NCBI RefSeq assembly: GCF_000169435.1
Contig: NZ_AAYB01000009.1
Coordinates: forward strand, 24,157-88,156
DNA: 64,000 nucleotides
Source: Roseobacter sp. CCS2
GTDB taxonomy: Bacteria > Pseudomonadota > Alphaproteobacteria > Rhodobacterales > Rhodobacteraceae
Direction of reading: 5' to 3'
The first letter of the stretch is position 1; each line of letters begins with the position of its first letter. The position numbers and the translations under genes were made by a program. Shown piece by piece: positions 55,005-62,598 of the stretch. The notes below the pieces were generated by a model. It saw only the letters and a program-made list of their open reading frames with translations. It had not been told where the DNA came from and made no database searches.

Positions 55005-55697
55005 TCACTGCTCATTGCAGCGTACTGCGCCTAACTGTTCTAATTGTTCATTCAAGGCTTCATTCAAAAGCCAAGCGCTGAAATCATGCGTTACCTTGGC
55101 CGCCGATGGTGACATGCAAAGCGCAAAGTCGATATGCGCATTCAATTCAGTTGGGCAGATCGCAACGACTGACACCCCATCCATAGGCGCAATATTGGTC
55201 AGTGGAAGCGCTGCCAGCTCTGCGCGTCCGTCAAGAACGGCTTTCATCGGGCCGCCGCCTTCCAAGAACAGCAATCGTTCGGACAGATCATCACCAAGAT
55301 TAAGTTGGCGCAGAACATCGCGGAAGGTATCACCGCTTGTTCCGGTACCGGTCAAGGCAATGCTGCGTGCAGACCTTAAAATGCGTACCAGTACATCGAC
55401 GGATTGTGCAGCGGGACCGTGCGCACCTTTCGCACAAAACGCCAACGGTGCACGGGCGAAGGTGTGACACGACGATCTGTTTGCATGCCCTGCTATGATG
55501 ATGCCTTCGACATAGCACGGATTTGTTATCGCAATATCCCACGCCGCCTTATCTGCGATCAGTCCGGGCACTTCTGGGTTCAGGACGTGCACTACGTTGA
55601 TAGTTACGCCGTTTGCATGCTGGTAGATGGGGACAAGGTGTTCCATCATTTCTTTCAAGGCGATGGGAACAATGAAATTGATAACTTGATTGCTCAC
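55005..55697 (-). CDS. Leaderless substrate-binding-like protein in a two-component operon
   Basis: 230 residues resembling type 2 periplasmic binding proteins of the ModA-like SBP_bac_11 group: the start INFIVPIALKEMMEHLVPIY matches the usual first strand and helix, followed by WDIAITNPCYVEGII and LTGTGTSGDTFRDVL. No signal peptide or lipobox is present, and reading upstream of the GTG start (55695-55697) in frame gives no hydrophobic stretch. It would therefore stay in the cytosol. It begins 5 bp after the histidine kinase stop. A cytosolic ligand sensor is possible; a degenerate transporter part is the alternative. Confidence 0.7.
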   Translation of the reverse strand: MSNQVINFIVPIALKEMMEHLVPIYQHANGVTINVVHVLNPEVPGLIADKAAWDIAITNPCYVEGIIIAGHANRSSCHTFARAPLAFCAKGAHGPAAQSVDVLVRILRSARSIALTGTGTSGDTFRDVLRQLNLGDDLSERLLFLEGGGPMKAVLDGRAELAALPLTNIAPMDGVSVVAICPTELNAHIDFALCMSPSAAKVTHDFSAWLLNEALNEQLEQLGAVRCNEQ

Positions 55698-55702
55698 TTT
55701 TC

Positions 55703-56995
55703 TTATTCTCCCGCAAATCGGCGCGCTGCTGTGAACACTGGCTTGTCTTCATTGTGGTGCAAGTGATCGGCAAATGTCACGACAATCATGCTGCCTTTGC
55801 CATCCGCAATTTCAACGTGACCGCCATGTGCCTCTGCGATCTGACGCACAAGAGCAAGACCAAGGCCGTAGCCGTCGACGTTTTGTCTGTCGCGTCCACG
55901 AAAGAACCGTTCAAATACTTTTTCGCGATCTGCAATAGGAATGCCTTTGCCTGCATCGCGCACCGATAGGGTCGTTTCGCCGGACTTTTGCGTAATTTCA
56001 ACCTCAATCGGGTGTGCGCCATGTTTTTCGGCGTTGGTGACAAGATTACGAACCAATCGCCGCAGCAAGTCCCGATTACCCCGGATGACAGCAGGTTGCC
56101 CGGTAACAGACACGCCGGCATCTGCACATTCCTCTGCAACCAGTCCCAACAGATCTATGTCAGCGTCCAATGCAGCAGGCGCTGCGTCCAACCGGCTGAG
56201 CGTCAGGATTTCATCGATCAGTTGGTCCAGTTGCGCGATGTCCATTTCGACAGTTTCCAGACGTGTTGTCGCACCTGTATCACGGAACAGTTCAATCCCA
56301 AGACGGATGCGCGATAACGGCGTGCGCAGTTCATGCGAGGCATTCGCCAACAGCACACGGTGGGCATCAACAAGCGCCTCAATCCGGTCCGCTGCGTCAT
56401 TAAAACTATGTGCCAAGGCTGCAATTTCGTCACGACCTTGGATGTCCGCGCGCGTTGCAAGATCCCCGCCGCCGATACGCTCAACGGCACGTTGCAGCCG
56501 TTCCAACCGGCCTGTCATGCGCCGAACAAGCGGGTACGACGCGGCGCCAACCGCAATCGCGGTGGTCGCAAGGATCAAGACCAGTGCCCTGATGCCACCC
56601 AGACGCGGAAATGGCACGCGGGCTGCCACCATCCGCCCATCGGCCATTATAAACAGTCCGGACGGACCATTGTGCAAATCTGTTTCTTCAATCGTCCAGT
56701 CAGCACGCCCCTCTATCTGATCTGTCGCAATCAAGACGCCATTTGCGTCGAACAGCGCAAGTTCAACATTCAAACCATGCGCAATTTCGGCAAGGACAAC
56801 GGCCTGTTCGCTGGCGGTGGCCGTATCAGGAGGCAGAGCCTGTGCGACCGCACGTTGCGCAAGGCTGATAGCTGTCGCACTCGGGCGGTCCTCAGACCCG
56901 AGGCGCGAAAAAACCAAGGAGGTCGTCAAGACCGTCAATGCGAGGGCCGCGATGATTGTCAGATAGATTTGAAGGTAAAGCCTTTGGCGGATCAT
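55703..56995 (-). CDS. Sensor histidine kinase (CpxA/EnvZ-like layout)
   Basis: 430 residues: N-terminal membrane helix (about 8-30), periplasmic domain (31-135), second helix (about 136-155), HAMP linker (about 156-210), then the H-box with H221 (ANASHELRTPLSRIRLG), N-box RNLVTNAEKHG, and G-boxes VRDAGKGIP and GYGLGLAL; the F-box FERFFRG is present. All catalytic parts are intact. ATG overlaps the response regulator stop by 4 bp. Confidence 0.94.
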   Translation of the reverse strand: MIRQRLYLQIYLTIIAALALTVLTTSLVFSRLGSEDRPSATAISLAQRAVAQALPPDTATASEQAVVLAEIAHGLNVELALFDANGVLIATDQIEGRADWTIEETDLHNGPSGLFIMADGRMVAARVPFPRLGGIRALVLILATTAIAVGAASYPLVRRMTGRLERLQRAVERIGGGDLATRADIQGRDEIAALAHSFNDAADRIEALVDAHRVLLANASHELRTPLSRIRLGIELFRDTGATTRLETVEMDIAQLDQLIDEILTLSRLDAAPAALDADIDLLGLVAEECADAGVSVTGQPAVIRGNRDLLRRLVRNLVTNAEKHGAHPIEVEITQKSGETTLSVRDAGKGIPIADREKVFERFFRGRDRQNVDGYGLGLALVRQIAEAHGGHVEIADGKGSMIVVTFADHLHHNEDKPVFTAARRFAGE

Positions 56996-57711
56996 AACGC
57001 GTATCCATGAGGTTCACCGCCATCCTGACTGCGGGCAAAGACATATCCGGCACCGCGGACGGTGATGATCCGGCGTGGATTTTTCGGATCATCTTCAATC
57101 TCGGCCCGGATACGAGAGATATGCACGTCAATCGAGCGATCAAACGCCTCAAGCGTTTCACCCCGCAGTGCATCCATTAAAAGTTCACGACTAAGAACGC
57201 GACCCGGCGCGCGGGCCAGCACCAACAAAAGCTGAAACTGATGGGACGTCAGATCGCAGCTGCGGCCATCGACTTTTGCCAGCATTGACCCCGGATCTAT
57301 CTGTAAGCGCCCGAATTGAAGTGGCGTGGTTACAGTTTGCGTGGGTGTTTGCCCGCGGCGCATGATGGCGCGTAATCGTGCCAGCAGTTCGCGTGGCTCA
57401 AATGGTTTGGGCAAATAATCGTCTGCGCCAATTTCAAGCCCGATAATGCGATCCATTGGATCACCTTTGGCGGTCAGCATAATGATCGGTGTCTCGCTGC
57501 GCGCTTTCATGCGGCGGCAGACCTCAAGCCCGTCGATACCTGGCAGGTTGATATCAAGGATAACAGCCTTGAACGGTGTGTCATCCAATACACCCAACCC
57601 ATCCTCGCCGGTCTTGGCGGTCGTGACACCAAAACCATTCGCGCCGAGATAGCTTGCGACCATCTCGGCGAGGCGGGTGTCATCTTCTACCAGTAAAACC
57701 GCGTCGGTCAT
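56992..57711 (-). CDS. OmpR-family response regulator
   Basis: 239 residues. Receiver domain with acidic pocket E9-D10-D11, phosphorylation site D53 (VILDINLPG) and the switch lysine in IIMLTAKGD; C-terminal winged helix of OmpR/PhoB type (ELLMDALRGETLEAFDRSID, then TVRGAGYVF). ATG 57709-57711 is chosen because GAGGCC precedes it and the receiver begins at once. Cognate of the overlapping kinase; probably controls the Spy/CpxP-like gene and its own operon. Confidence 0.94.
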   Translation of the reverse strand: MTDAVLLVEDDTRLAEMVASYLGANGFGVTTAKTGEDGLGVLDDTPFKAVILDINLPGIDGLEVCRRMKARSETPIIMLTAKGDPMDRIIGLEIGADDYLPKPFEPRELLARLRAIMRRGQTPTQTVTTPLQFGRLQIDPGSMLAKVDGRSCDLTSHQFQLLLVLARAPGRVLSRELLMDALRGETLEAFDRSIDVHISRIRAEIEDDPKNPRRIITVRGAGYVFARSQDGGEPHGYAL

Positions 57712-57733
57712 TTGGCCTCTTGCCTGTGTGCGA

Positions 57734-58345
57734 TCAATCACGCGTCCTGCGACGTTCGCGCATTTCTTGCAAGAACGCCATCCTGTCGGCGGCGGTTTGA
57801 CGCTGTTCGGGCGTGAGAATGTTTGAAATACGCGTCATTGCCGTGATCATTTCGCGGCTCACGCGGTCGGCCTCGGCAATGCGGTCTGCGCGCAGGGCTT
57901 CGAGTGCGGCTGCGTCAACCTCTTCTGCCAAAAGCAACTCGCGTATTTCTGTACCTGCGGCGCGGAAACCATCCGGCACGGGGCGCAGGTCTGCCACGAG
58001 ATCAAGGATAATCTGCGTGATCTCGTCGCGCTGCGCGTCCGTGGCGTCCAGTTCGATGGCCGCATGGGCCACGCCGCGCGCGATCATCCCGTCCATTTCC
58101 GCATCAGTCATATCGTCCAACATGCTGCCCCGGCCTGCACCAAATCTGTGGCCTGACCGAAAATCTGCCTGCACAAAGTCGGGCGCGCCGCCGTCAGTGA
58201 CAAATTGTGCGACGTGTTGCGCGGGGCGGCTTTGTGCGATGGCTTGCGCACCAATACCGATGCAGACCGCCGCGGCGATGCCTGTCATCAAACGCCCCCG
58301 TCCGGTCTTGTACCACTTTTTGCCGATGGTTTTCTGGTGGGTCAT
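57734..58345 (-). CDS. Spy/CpxP-family periplasmic protein
   Basis: 203 residues. A charged N-terminus and a membrane/signal segment (about 20-38, LMTGIAAAVCIGIGAQAIAQ), then a helical domain with the LTxxQ signature (ILTPEQRQTAADRM) near the C-terminus. CpxP and Spy bind misfolded envelope proteins, and CpxP restrains its kinase; the zinc-binding relative ZraP is a further option. ATG 58343-58345 behind AGGAC. It starts the operon, 22 bp before the response regulator. Confidence 0.85.
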   Translation of the reverse strand: MTHQKTIGKKWYKTGRGRLMTGIAAAVCIGIGAQAIAQSRPAQHVAQFVTDGGAPDFVQADFRSGHRFGAGRGSMLDDMTDAEMDGMIARGVAHAAIELDATDAQRDEITQIILDLVADLRPVPDGFRAAGTEIRELLLAEEVDAAALEALRADRIAEADRVSREMITAMTRISNILTPEQRQTAADRMAFLQEMRERRRTRD

Positions 58346-58421
58346 ATGTCCTGCCTTTTTGGGTTGATGAATATGGTGACCCGTATTTATGCGCCCTGTG
58401 TTGCTGGCGTTTGTAGCAAAC

Positions 58422-58436
58422 GTAAAGTTCTGTGAA
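58422..58436. promoter_or_regulatory. CpxR-like tandem box upstream of the Spy/CpxP-like gene
   Basis: GTAAA-GTTCT-GTGAA differs by one base from the CpxR pattern GTAAA-N5-GTAAA and lies about 77 bp before the Spy-like start, within the divergent gap to the DUF3817 gene. The 10-bp periodic repeat (GTAAAGTTCT/GTGAAGTTGG, 7 of 10 identical) is how OmpR-family dimers bind. Autoregulation is inferred. Confidence 0.5.
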
Positions 58437-58579
58437 GTTGGTAGCGCGGCAGGGTCGTGCAGTTGCACAAAGGGGCAACCAGCACGGGGCGCGCGTTATG
58501 TGACGCCGCCCGTACAAACTGCAACCCGGATCCATACAATGACCTTACCCCGCCCCACTTTGATTATTGGCCTGTCCGC

Positions 58580-58879
58580 ATGACTGGTCTGCGCCGCGCC
58601 GCCATTTTTGAGGCATGGACGCTGATCCTACTGTTCGGTGTCGCCATGCCCCTGAAGTATTGGGCCGGTATCGCGCAGGCGACGTCTGTCATGGGGCCGA
58701 TCCATGGTCTTATGTTCATGGTGTTCGTATGGTTCGTGATCCGATCCTGGGCAGAGGGTATCATCGACATTTTCGGAACGCTGCGCCTGCTGATCGGTGC
58801 ATCAATACCGGGGGCCGGATTTATCAACGAACGCTGGCTGCGCAGTCAATATGAAGAAGGAGAGCGTGATGCTTTATGA
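58580..58879 (+). CDS. DUF3817-like small membrane protein
   Basis: 99 residues with three hydrophobic segments (about 10-28, 38-58 and 68-85) and the DUF3817 pattern EAWTLILLFGVAMPLKYW...GPIHGLMFMVFV. The function of the family is unknown. The start is ATG 58580; the upstream in-frame stretch is not hydrophobic and is left out. It overlaps the next gene by 11 bp and is divergent from the Spy-like gene. Confidence 0.8.
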   Translation: MTGLRRAAIFEAWTLILLFGVAMPLKYWAGIAQATSVMGPIHGLMFMVFVWFVIRSWAEGIIDIFGTLRLLIGASIPGAGFINERWLRSQYEEGERDAL

Positions 58880-59264
58880 GTTGACCAAAGCGGCGCATCT
58901 TGTGACGCTGTTTGTGTGGATCGGTGGCATGGTCGCCGTTGGTCTGGCGCTGCGATATCCATCCAGTAACTTTTTGACGCCTCTCAAAGCATACGACCGC
59001 ACTGTGACGACCCCGGCCATGATCGCCGCGCTTTTATTCGGCATCCTTTTGGGCGTGCAGGGCGGGTGGTTTTCTTCTGCGTGGTTAGGTGGAAAGATCG
59101 TTCTTGTGCTGGCCCTTTCAGGCCTGCACGGCGCGCTTGTCGGCAGGTTACGCCGCGCGATCTGGGAAAGCCCGCGTGACACCAAACCTGGTGGCAGAAT
59201 ATTTCTGCCTGCGGGCCTGGTCATCCTGACGCTGATTGTGCTGCTGGTGACACTGAAACCCTGA
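58869..59264 (+). CDS. CopD-like/DUF2269-type membrane protein
   Basis: 131 residues with four membrane segments. The opening ELTKAAHLVTLFVWIGGMVAVGLALRY resembles the helix with a conserved His seen in CopD-like and HemJ-like proteins, which bind heme or copper. Too little is conserved to choose. ATG 58869 is supported by AAGGAGAG. Co-translated with the DUF3817 gene. Confidence 0.65.
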   Translation: MLYELTKAAHLVTLFVWIGGMVAVGLALRYPSSNFLTPLKAYDRTVTTPAMIAALLFGILLGVQGGWFSSAWLGGKIVLVLALSGLHGALVGRLRRAIWESPRDTKPGGRIFLPAGLVILTLIVLLVTLKP

Positions 59265-59348
59265 TGGGGCGACGGCGTTGAACAAAGGCCTGTCGCCGCC
59301 TATCATAAAGCGCAAAGGATGGTCGCTTGGTTCACAGATTGGACGGAC

Positions 59349-59696
59349 TTATGTGGCATGCACCTGTCGACTATCAGTTGGGGCCTCAGCGCGGTCGAAC
59401 ATGCCGTAATCACGGATCACGCCGGCAATACGCAGCCGGTAGGTCGCAAAGACCCCGGCCCTGCCCTTTGTCTGCGCACCGCGATGCGCGCTCAGATTAC
59501 GCCAACGGGCGATCGCATCCTCGTCCTCGAAAAACGACAATGACAGGATCTTGCTTGGATCAGTCAGGCTCTGGAACCGCTCGACCGAGATGAAGCCTTC
59601 AACCTCATCCAGCATCGGACGCATTTCTGCGGCGATATCAAGATAGTCGTTCTTGCGGCCCTCTGCCGGTTCAACCTCGAAAATGACTGCAATCAT
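59349..59696 (-). CDS. Antibiotic biosynthesis monooxygenase (ABM) domain protein
   Basis: 115 residues forming a dimeric alpha-beta barrel: VIFEVEPAEGRKNDYLDIA...GFISVERFQSL...KILSLSFFEDEDAIARWRNLSAH matches ABM/YdhR-type proteins. Members include heme-degrading and quinone-forming monooxygenases, but many are uncharacterised. Overlaps the NIPSNAP gene by 4 bp. Confidence 0.82.
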   Translation of the reverse strand: MIAVIFEVEPAEGRKNDYLDIAAEMRPMLDEVEGFISVERFQSLTDPSKILSLSFFEDEDAIARWRNLSAHRGAQTKGRAGVFATYRLRIAGVIRDYGMFDRAEAPTDSRQVHAT

Positions 59697-60016
59697 GCGC
59701 TGTCACCATGCGGCGCTGAGGCGCATTTAAGCCAGGTACGGTCTTCGCGCAGCAGAAACTTTTCTTTCTGTGCGAACTCATAATTTTTACGGCCCAACGG
59801 GTCCGCTGCCAGTCGTGCGCGATAGGCTTCGTAATCTGCCAGACTGGCCACGTTGTAGATACCATATGCCAGCGTCGAAGACCCTTCATGGGGTGCGTAA
59901 TAGCCGATTAGGTCCGCCCCACAGCGCGGGATAGCCTGACCCCAATTGCGGGCATATTCATTGAACTGATCTTTCTTTGTTGGGTCGATTTGATAGCGAA
60001 TGATACAGGTTAGCAT
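59693..60016 (-). CDS. NIPSNAP-family protein
   Basis: 107 residues, again a ferredoxin-like alpha-beta barrel: YQIDPTKKDQFNEYARNW...LIGYYAPHEGSSTLAYGIYNV...YEAYRARLAADP is the NIPSNAP pattern. Biochemical role unknown. First of a two-gene operon with the ABM protein; divergent from arsR across 74 bp. Confidence 0.85.
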   Translation of the reverse strand: MLTCIIRYQIDPTKKDQFNEYARNWGQAIPRCGADLIGYYAPHEGSSTLAYGIYNVASLADYEAYRARLAADPLGRKNYEFAQKEKFLLREDRTWLKCASAPHGDSA

Positions 60017-60072
60017 TACAGGCTCCTTCTTGTATGTCTCGCTGAGTCTAGCCGATTGCGAATGCGGGATGC

Positions 60073-60088
60073 TTCGACTAAGATCGAA
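60073..60088. promoter_or_regulatory. Possible ArsR operator
   Basis: TTCGA-CTAAGA-TCGAA, a perfect 5-bp dyad ending 2 bp before the arsR start codon, in the 74-bp divergent gap. It could let the ArsR protein repress itself and the NIPSNAP operon. Confidence 0.4.
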
Positions 60089-60090
60089 CT

Positions 60091-60774
60091 ATGAAAGAAG
60101 GTCCTGATATTGCTCATTTAGCCGCGCTGATCGGTGATCCCGCCCGCGCCAACATGCTGACCGCGCTGATGAGCGGGAAGGCCCTGACTGTCAGCGAACT
60201 GGCCGAAGAAGCAGGTATTACCATCCAGACGGCCAGTTCCCATCTGTCCAAACTTGATGAAGGCGGCCTGCTGCGCCCACGTAAACAGGGGCGGCACAAA
60301 TATTTCTCACTTGCCAATGATGACGTTGCGCATGTCCTTGAAGGTTTGATGGGGCTGGCGGCGCGATCAGGCCATTTGCGTCAGCGCACCGGGCCGCAAG
60401 ACGCCAAGTTGCGGCAGGCCCGTGTCTGCTACAACCATCTGGCCGGGGACATGGGCACAAAGATGTTCGACAGTCTCATGGCGCAAGGCCATTTGTCGCT
60501 TAAGGGTGACGACCTGACGTTGACCAGCTCTGGCGAAATCTTTGCGGCAGACTTTAAAATTGATCTGGCAGCGTTGCGCAAAAACAAATCACTGCTGTGC
60601 CGGGAGTGTTTAGACTGGAGCGAACGCAGATCGCATTTGGCGGGCAGCCTTGGCCGCGCATTTCTGACCCGTTTCGAAGAACTGTCTTGGGCCAAACGAG
60701 ATCAGAAAACCCGCGTCGTCTTATTTTCAAAGACGGGTGCGAAAGAGTTTGAGCGTCTGTTTGCAATTGGCTGA
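60091..60774 (+). CDS. ArsR-family transcriptional regulator with C-terminal extension
   Basis: 227 residues. The winged helix is at 8-90 (LIGDPARANMLTALMSGKALTVSELAEEAG...TIQTASSHLSKLDEGGLL). The C-terminal half, absent from minimal SmtB/ArsR sensors, contains cysteines (RVCYNHLAGDMG and LLCRECLDWSERR) seen in the longer ArsR subgroup. The canonical ELCVCDL metal site is missing, so a metal sensor is not implied. Likely regulator of the divergent NIPSNAP-ABM pair. Confidence 0.88.
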   Translation: MKEGPDIAHLAALIGDPARANMLTALMSGKALTVSELAEEAGITIQTASSHLSKLDEGGLLRPRKQGRHKYFSLANDDVAHVLEGLMGLAARSGHLRQRTGPQDAKLRQARVCYNHLAGDMGTKMFDSLMAQGHLSLKGDDLTLTSSGEIFAADFKIDLAALRKNKSLLCRECLDWSERRSHLAGSLGRAFLTRFEELSWAKRDQKTRVVLFSKTGAKEFERLFAIG

Positions 60775-60964
60775 CATCGCGCGGCCTCGGTCTGGTTTGA
60801 GGATAACAAGGCCAGTGCTGCGTTATATATGTGAGCGTCGGCCCCTCTATCGAAAAGTCCTGAGCGTTTTAGAAGCAAGCCAAGTGTGAAAGTGGACGAA
60901 GATCAATCAATATGAGATCATACAGAATATTGATATCAAGGACGCATATTCAGGATTTATATGG

Positions 60965-61705
60965 ATGAAGAAATTACTGTTTTTCTGCGCGATGTTCTTA
61001 AGTGTTGGCACAATGGTTTCGGCAGGCTGCGCCGACTATGAAGATAACAGTCTGCCCAATACACCCGCGCCGCAATATCGCATTTGCTATGATGACGTCT
61101 GCGATGAGACGACGCTTTCGTTTGTATGTTCGAATATCAATGGGACGCAAAAAGGGTTCGCAAATGGGTGGGCAACCTATTACACGACGGCGCAATCCGG
61201 GGCTGAGAGTTTCAGGGTGACGTGGCATGGCCGCACAATTGACGCAGATAAGCACAGCAGATTGACTATTGAGGAAATTGGCCAATTGCACACGCCTGTT
61301 GCCACAAACAGCTCTGACGCGTTGGCAAGTTGTTTAGCGGCTGCCGATAATGCCGTTGGCTGCCTTGGTGTCGTTGGTGATATCGAAGTCAGCGAAAACG
61401 GATGTATCCGCGGCCAAGACCCAACAGATTGCTGGGCTGCCGAAGCCGCCGCATGGGACGCGCAATTAGCGATAGAAATGTCCAGCGCCCTTGCCGCAGT
61501 CACTGATTTAGTAGGCCAAGACTTTGCCAATGACTTGCAAGCGTCGCAGAACAATTGGCGCAACACGCGCGCCAGCGACTGCAAAGTGTACTTGCCGTTA
61601 GTGTTCGCACAAGATGGTGGTGCCGCTCTTTGTCGTGCGGAATATGCCGCCAAACGGATCGATTTTCTGCGCGATGTGGTGATCCGTTCGGAGTTTCAAG
61701 GATAG
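60965..61705 (+). CDS. Secreted protein with LprI-like C-terminal domain
   Basis: 246 residues with a signal peptide (about 1-20, MFLSVGTMVSAGC; Cys at about 22 could also be a weak lipobox). The C-terminal part has the DUF1311/LprI pattern: NNWRNTRASDCKVY, a second Cys and YAAKRIDFLRD. LprI of Mycobacterium inhibits lysozyme; the N-terminal half (21-130, four or more cysteines) is not recognised. ATG 60965 has a weak ribosome binding site, and the 190-bp upstream region is AT-rich compared with the rest. Confidence 0.75.
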   Translation: MKKLLFFCAMFLSVGTMVSAGCADYEDNSLPNTPAPQYRICYDDVCDETTLSFVCSNINGTQKGFANGWATYYTTAQSGAESFRVTWHGRTIDADKHSRLTIEEIGQLHTPVATNSSDALASCLAAADNAVGCLGVVGDIEVSENGCIRGQDPTDCWAAEAAAWDAQLAIEMSSALAAVTDLVGQDFANDLQASQNNWRNTRASDCKVYLPLVFAQDGGAALCRAEYAAKRIDFLRDVVIRSEFQG

Positions 61706-61810
61706 CATCTGAGATCAAAATACTGCATCCAAGGTGATCCTGCGTGTTGATATCTGCAACACGGGCGTCGTCGCACAGATCATCGCGGGCGCGAATTTGC
61801 GGCCTATCGT

Positions 61811-62458
61811 TTAGTTTTTGAGCCCTGCCATCAGTTGCTGAAACCTTTCGCCTTGAACGGTAACATGAGACCTTAACAGGTCCGCAGCGCGTTGCGCATC
61901 CCCGGCCTTAAGTGCGTCGATAATCTCATCGTGTTCGGCAAGTGATTGTGTCATGCGGCCTCTGACGCGCAGTTGGACGCGCCGATAAGGCTTTAGCCGG
62001 TTTTGCAGTCGCAAAGCCTCGCTTTCCAAATGCGCGTTTGTAGCGCCACGGTAGATTTCCTGATGGAAGGTTTCGTTTTCCAGGTAGTAACCGGATGCAT
62101 CTTCCCTTTCGACGGCACTGCGACATCTGTCGTTTGCATCAGCCAGACGGACCAGACCGTCGTCAGTCATTCGTGCTGCGGCAAAGCGGCCGCATGCAGC
62201 CTCAAGTTCTGCCATCGTTTCAAACATTTCGAGCAATTCGACCGGCCCGGGCTGACGTACAAAGACACCGCGGCGCGGAATCTGTTCGGCCATTCCCGAC
62301 ATCACCAACCGTTGCAGCGCTTCGCGGATTGGTGTGCGTGAAACACTGAAATGCGTGGCAAGTTTGATTTCGTCAAGCCGTTGACCGTCCTCGTATTTGC
62401 CTTGAAAGACGAGTTGCTCAAGAGAATCTGCGATCTGTTCGGCGCGCTTCAATTCCAT
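61811..62458 (-). CDS. GntR/FadR-family transcriptional regulator
   Basis: 215 residues: an N-terminal winged helix (LDEIKLATHFSVSRTPIREALQRLVMSGM) and a C-terminal FCD helical domain, whose ligand pocket usually holds a metal and a carboxylate ligand (HDEIIDALKAGDAQRAADLL). Divergent from the dctPQ operon across 140 bp holding a palindrome, so it most likely controls that transporter and senses its substrate. Confidence 0.9.
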   Translation of the reverse strand: MELKRAEQIADSLEQLVFQGKYEDGQRLDEIKLATHFSVSRTPIREALQRLVMSGMAEQIPRRGVFVRQPGPVELLEMFETMAELEAACGRFAAARMTDDGLVRLADANDRCRSAVEREDASGYYLENETFHQEIYRGATNAHLESEALRLQNRLKPYRRVQLRVRGRMTQSLAEHDEIIDALKAGDAQRAADLLRSHVTVQGERFQQLMAGLKN

Positions 62459-62503
62459 GGTAAAACAATACTAGGCTGAAGACGTAGAACGCAATAATTA
62501 TTA

Positions 62504-62517
62504 TCTTGTATACAAGA
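62504..62517. promoter_or_regulatory. GntR/FadR-type operator
   Basis: TCTTGTATACAAGA is a perfect 14-bp dyad with the TTGTnnACAA core typical of FadR-subfamily sites. It lies 46 bp from the gntR start and 82 bp from the dctP start, suiting control of both. Confidence 0.7.
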
Positions 62518-62598
62518 ATATTGACCGAGGATGCAAATGAAGCAATGATAGATTATCGCCGCATCTGAGGAGAGTCGGCTTACCTTTGGGAGGAAATA

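Noticed and set aside
59268..59297. Hairpin GGCGACGG/CTGTCGCC after the CopD-like gene as a terminator
   Set aside because: The stem is fair (8 pairs) but no T-run follows on either strand.
61743..61763. Hairpin CGTGTTG/CAACACG between the LprI-like gene and gntR
   Set aside because: Perfect 7-bp arms but no T-run on either strand, so neither terminator nor operator can be argued.
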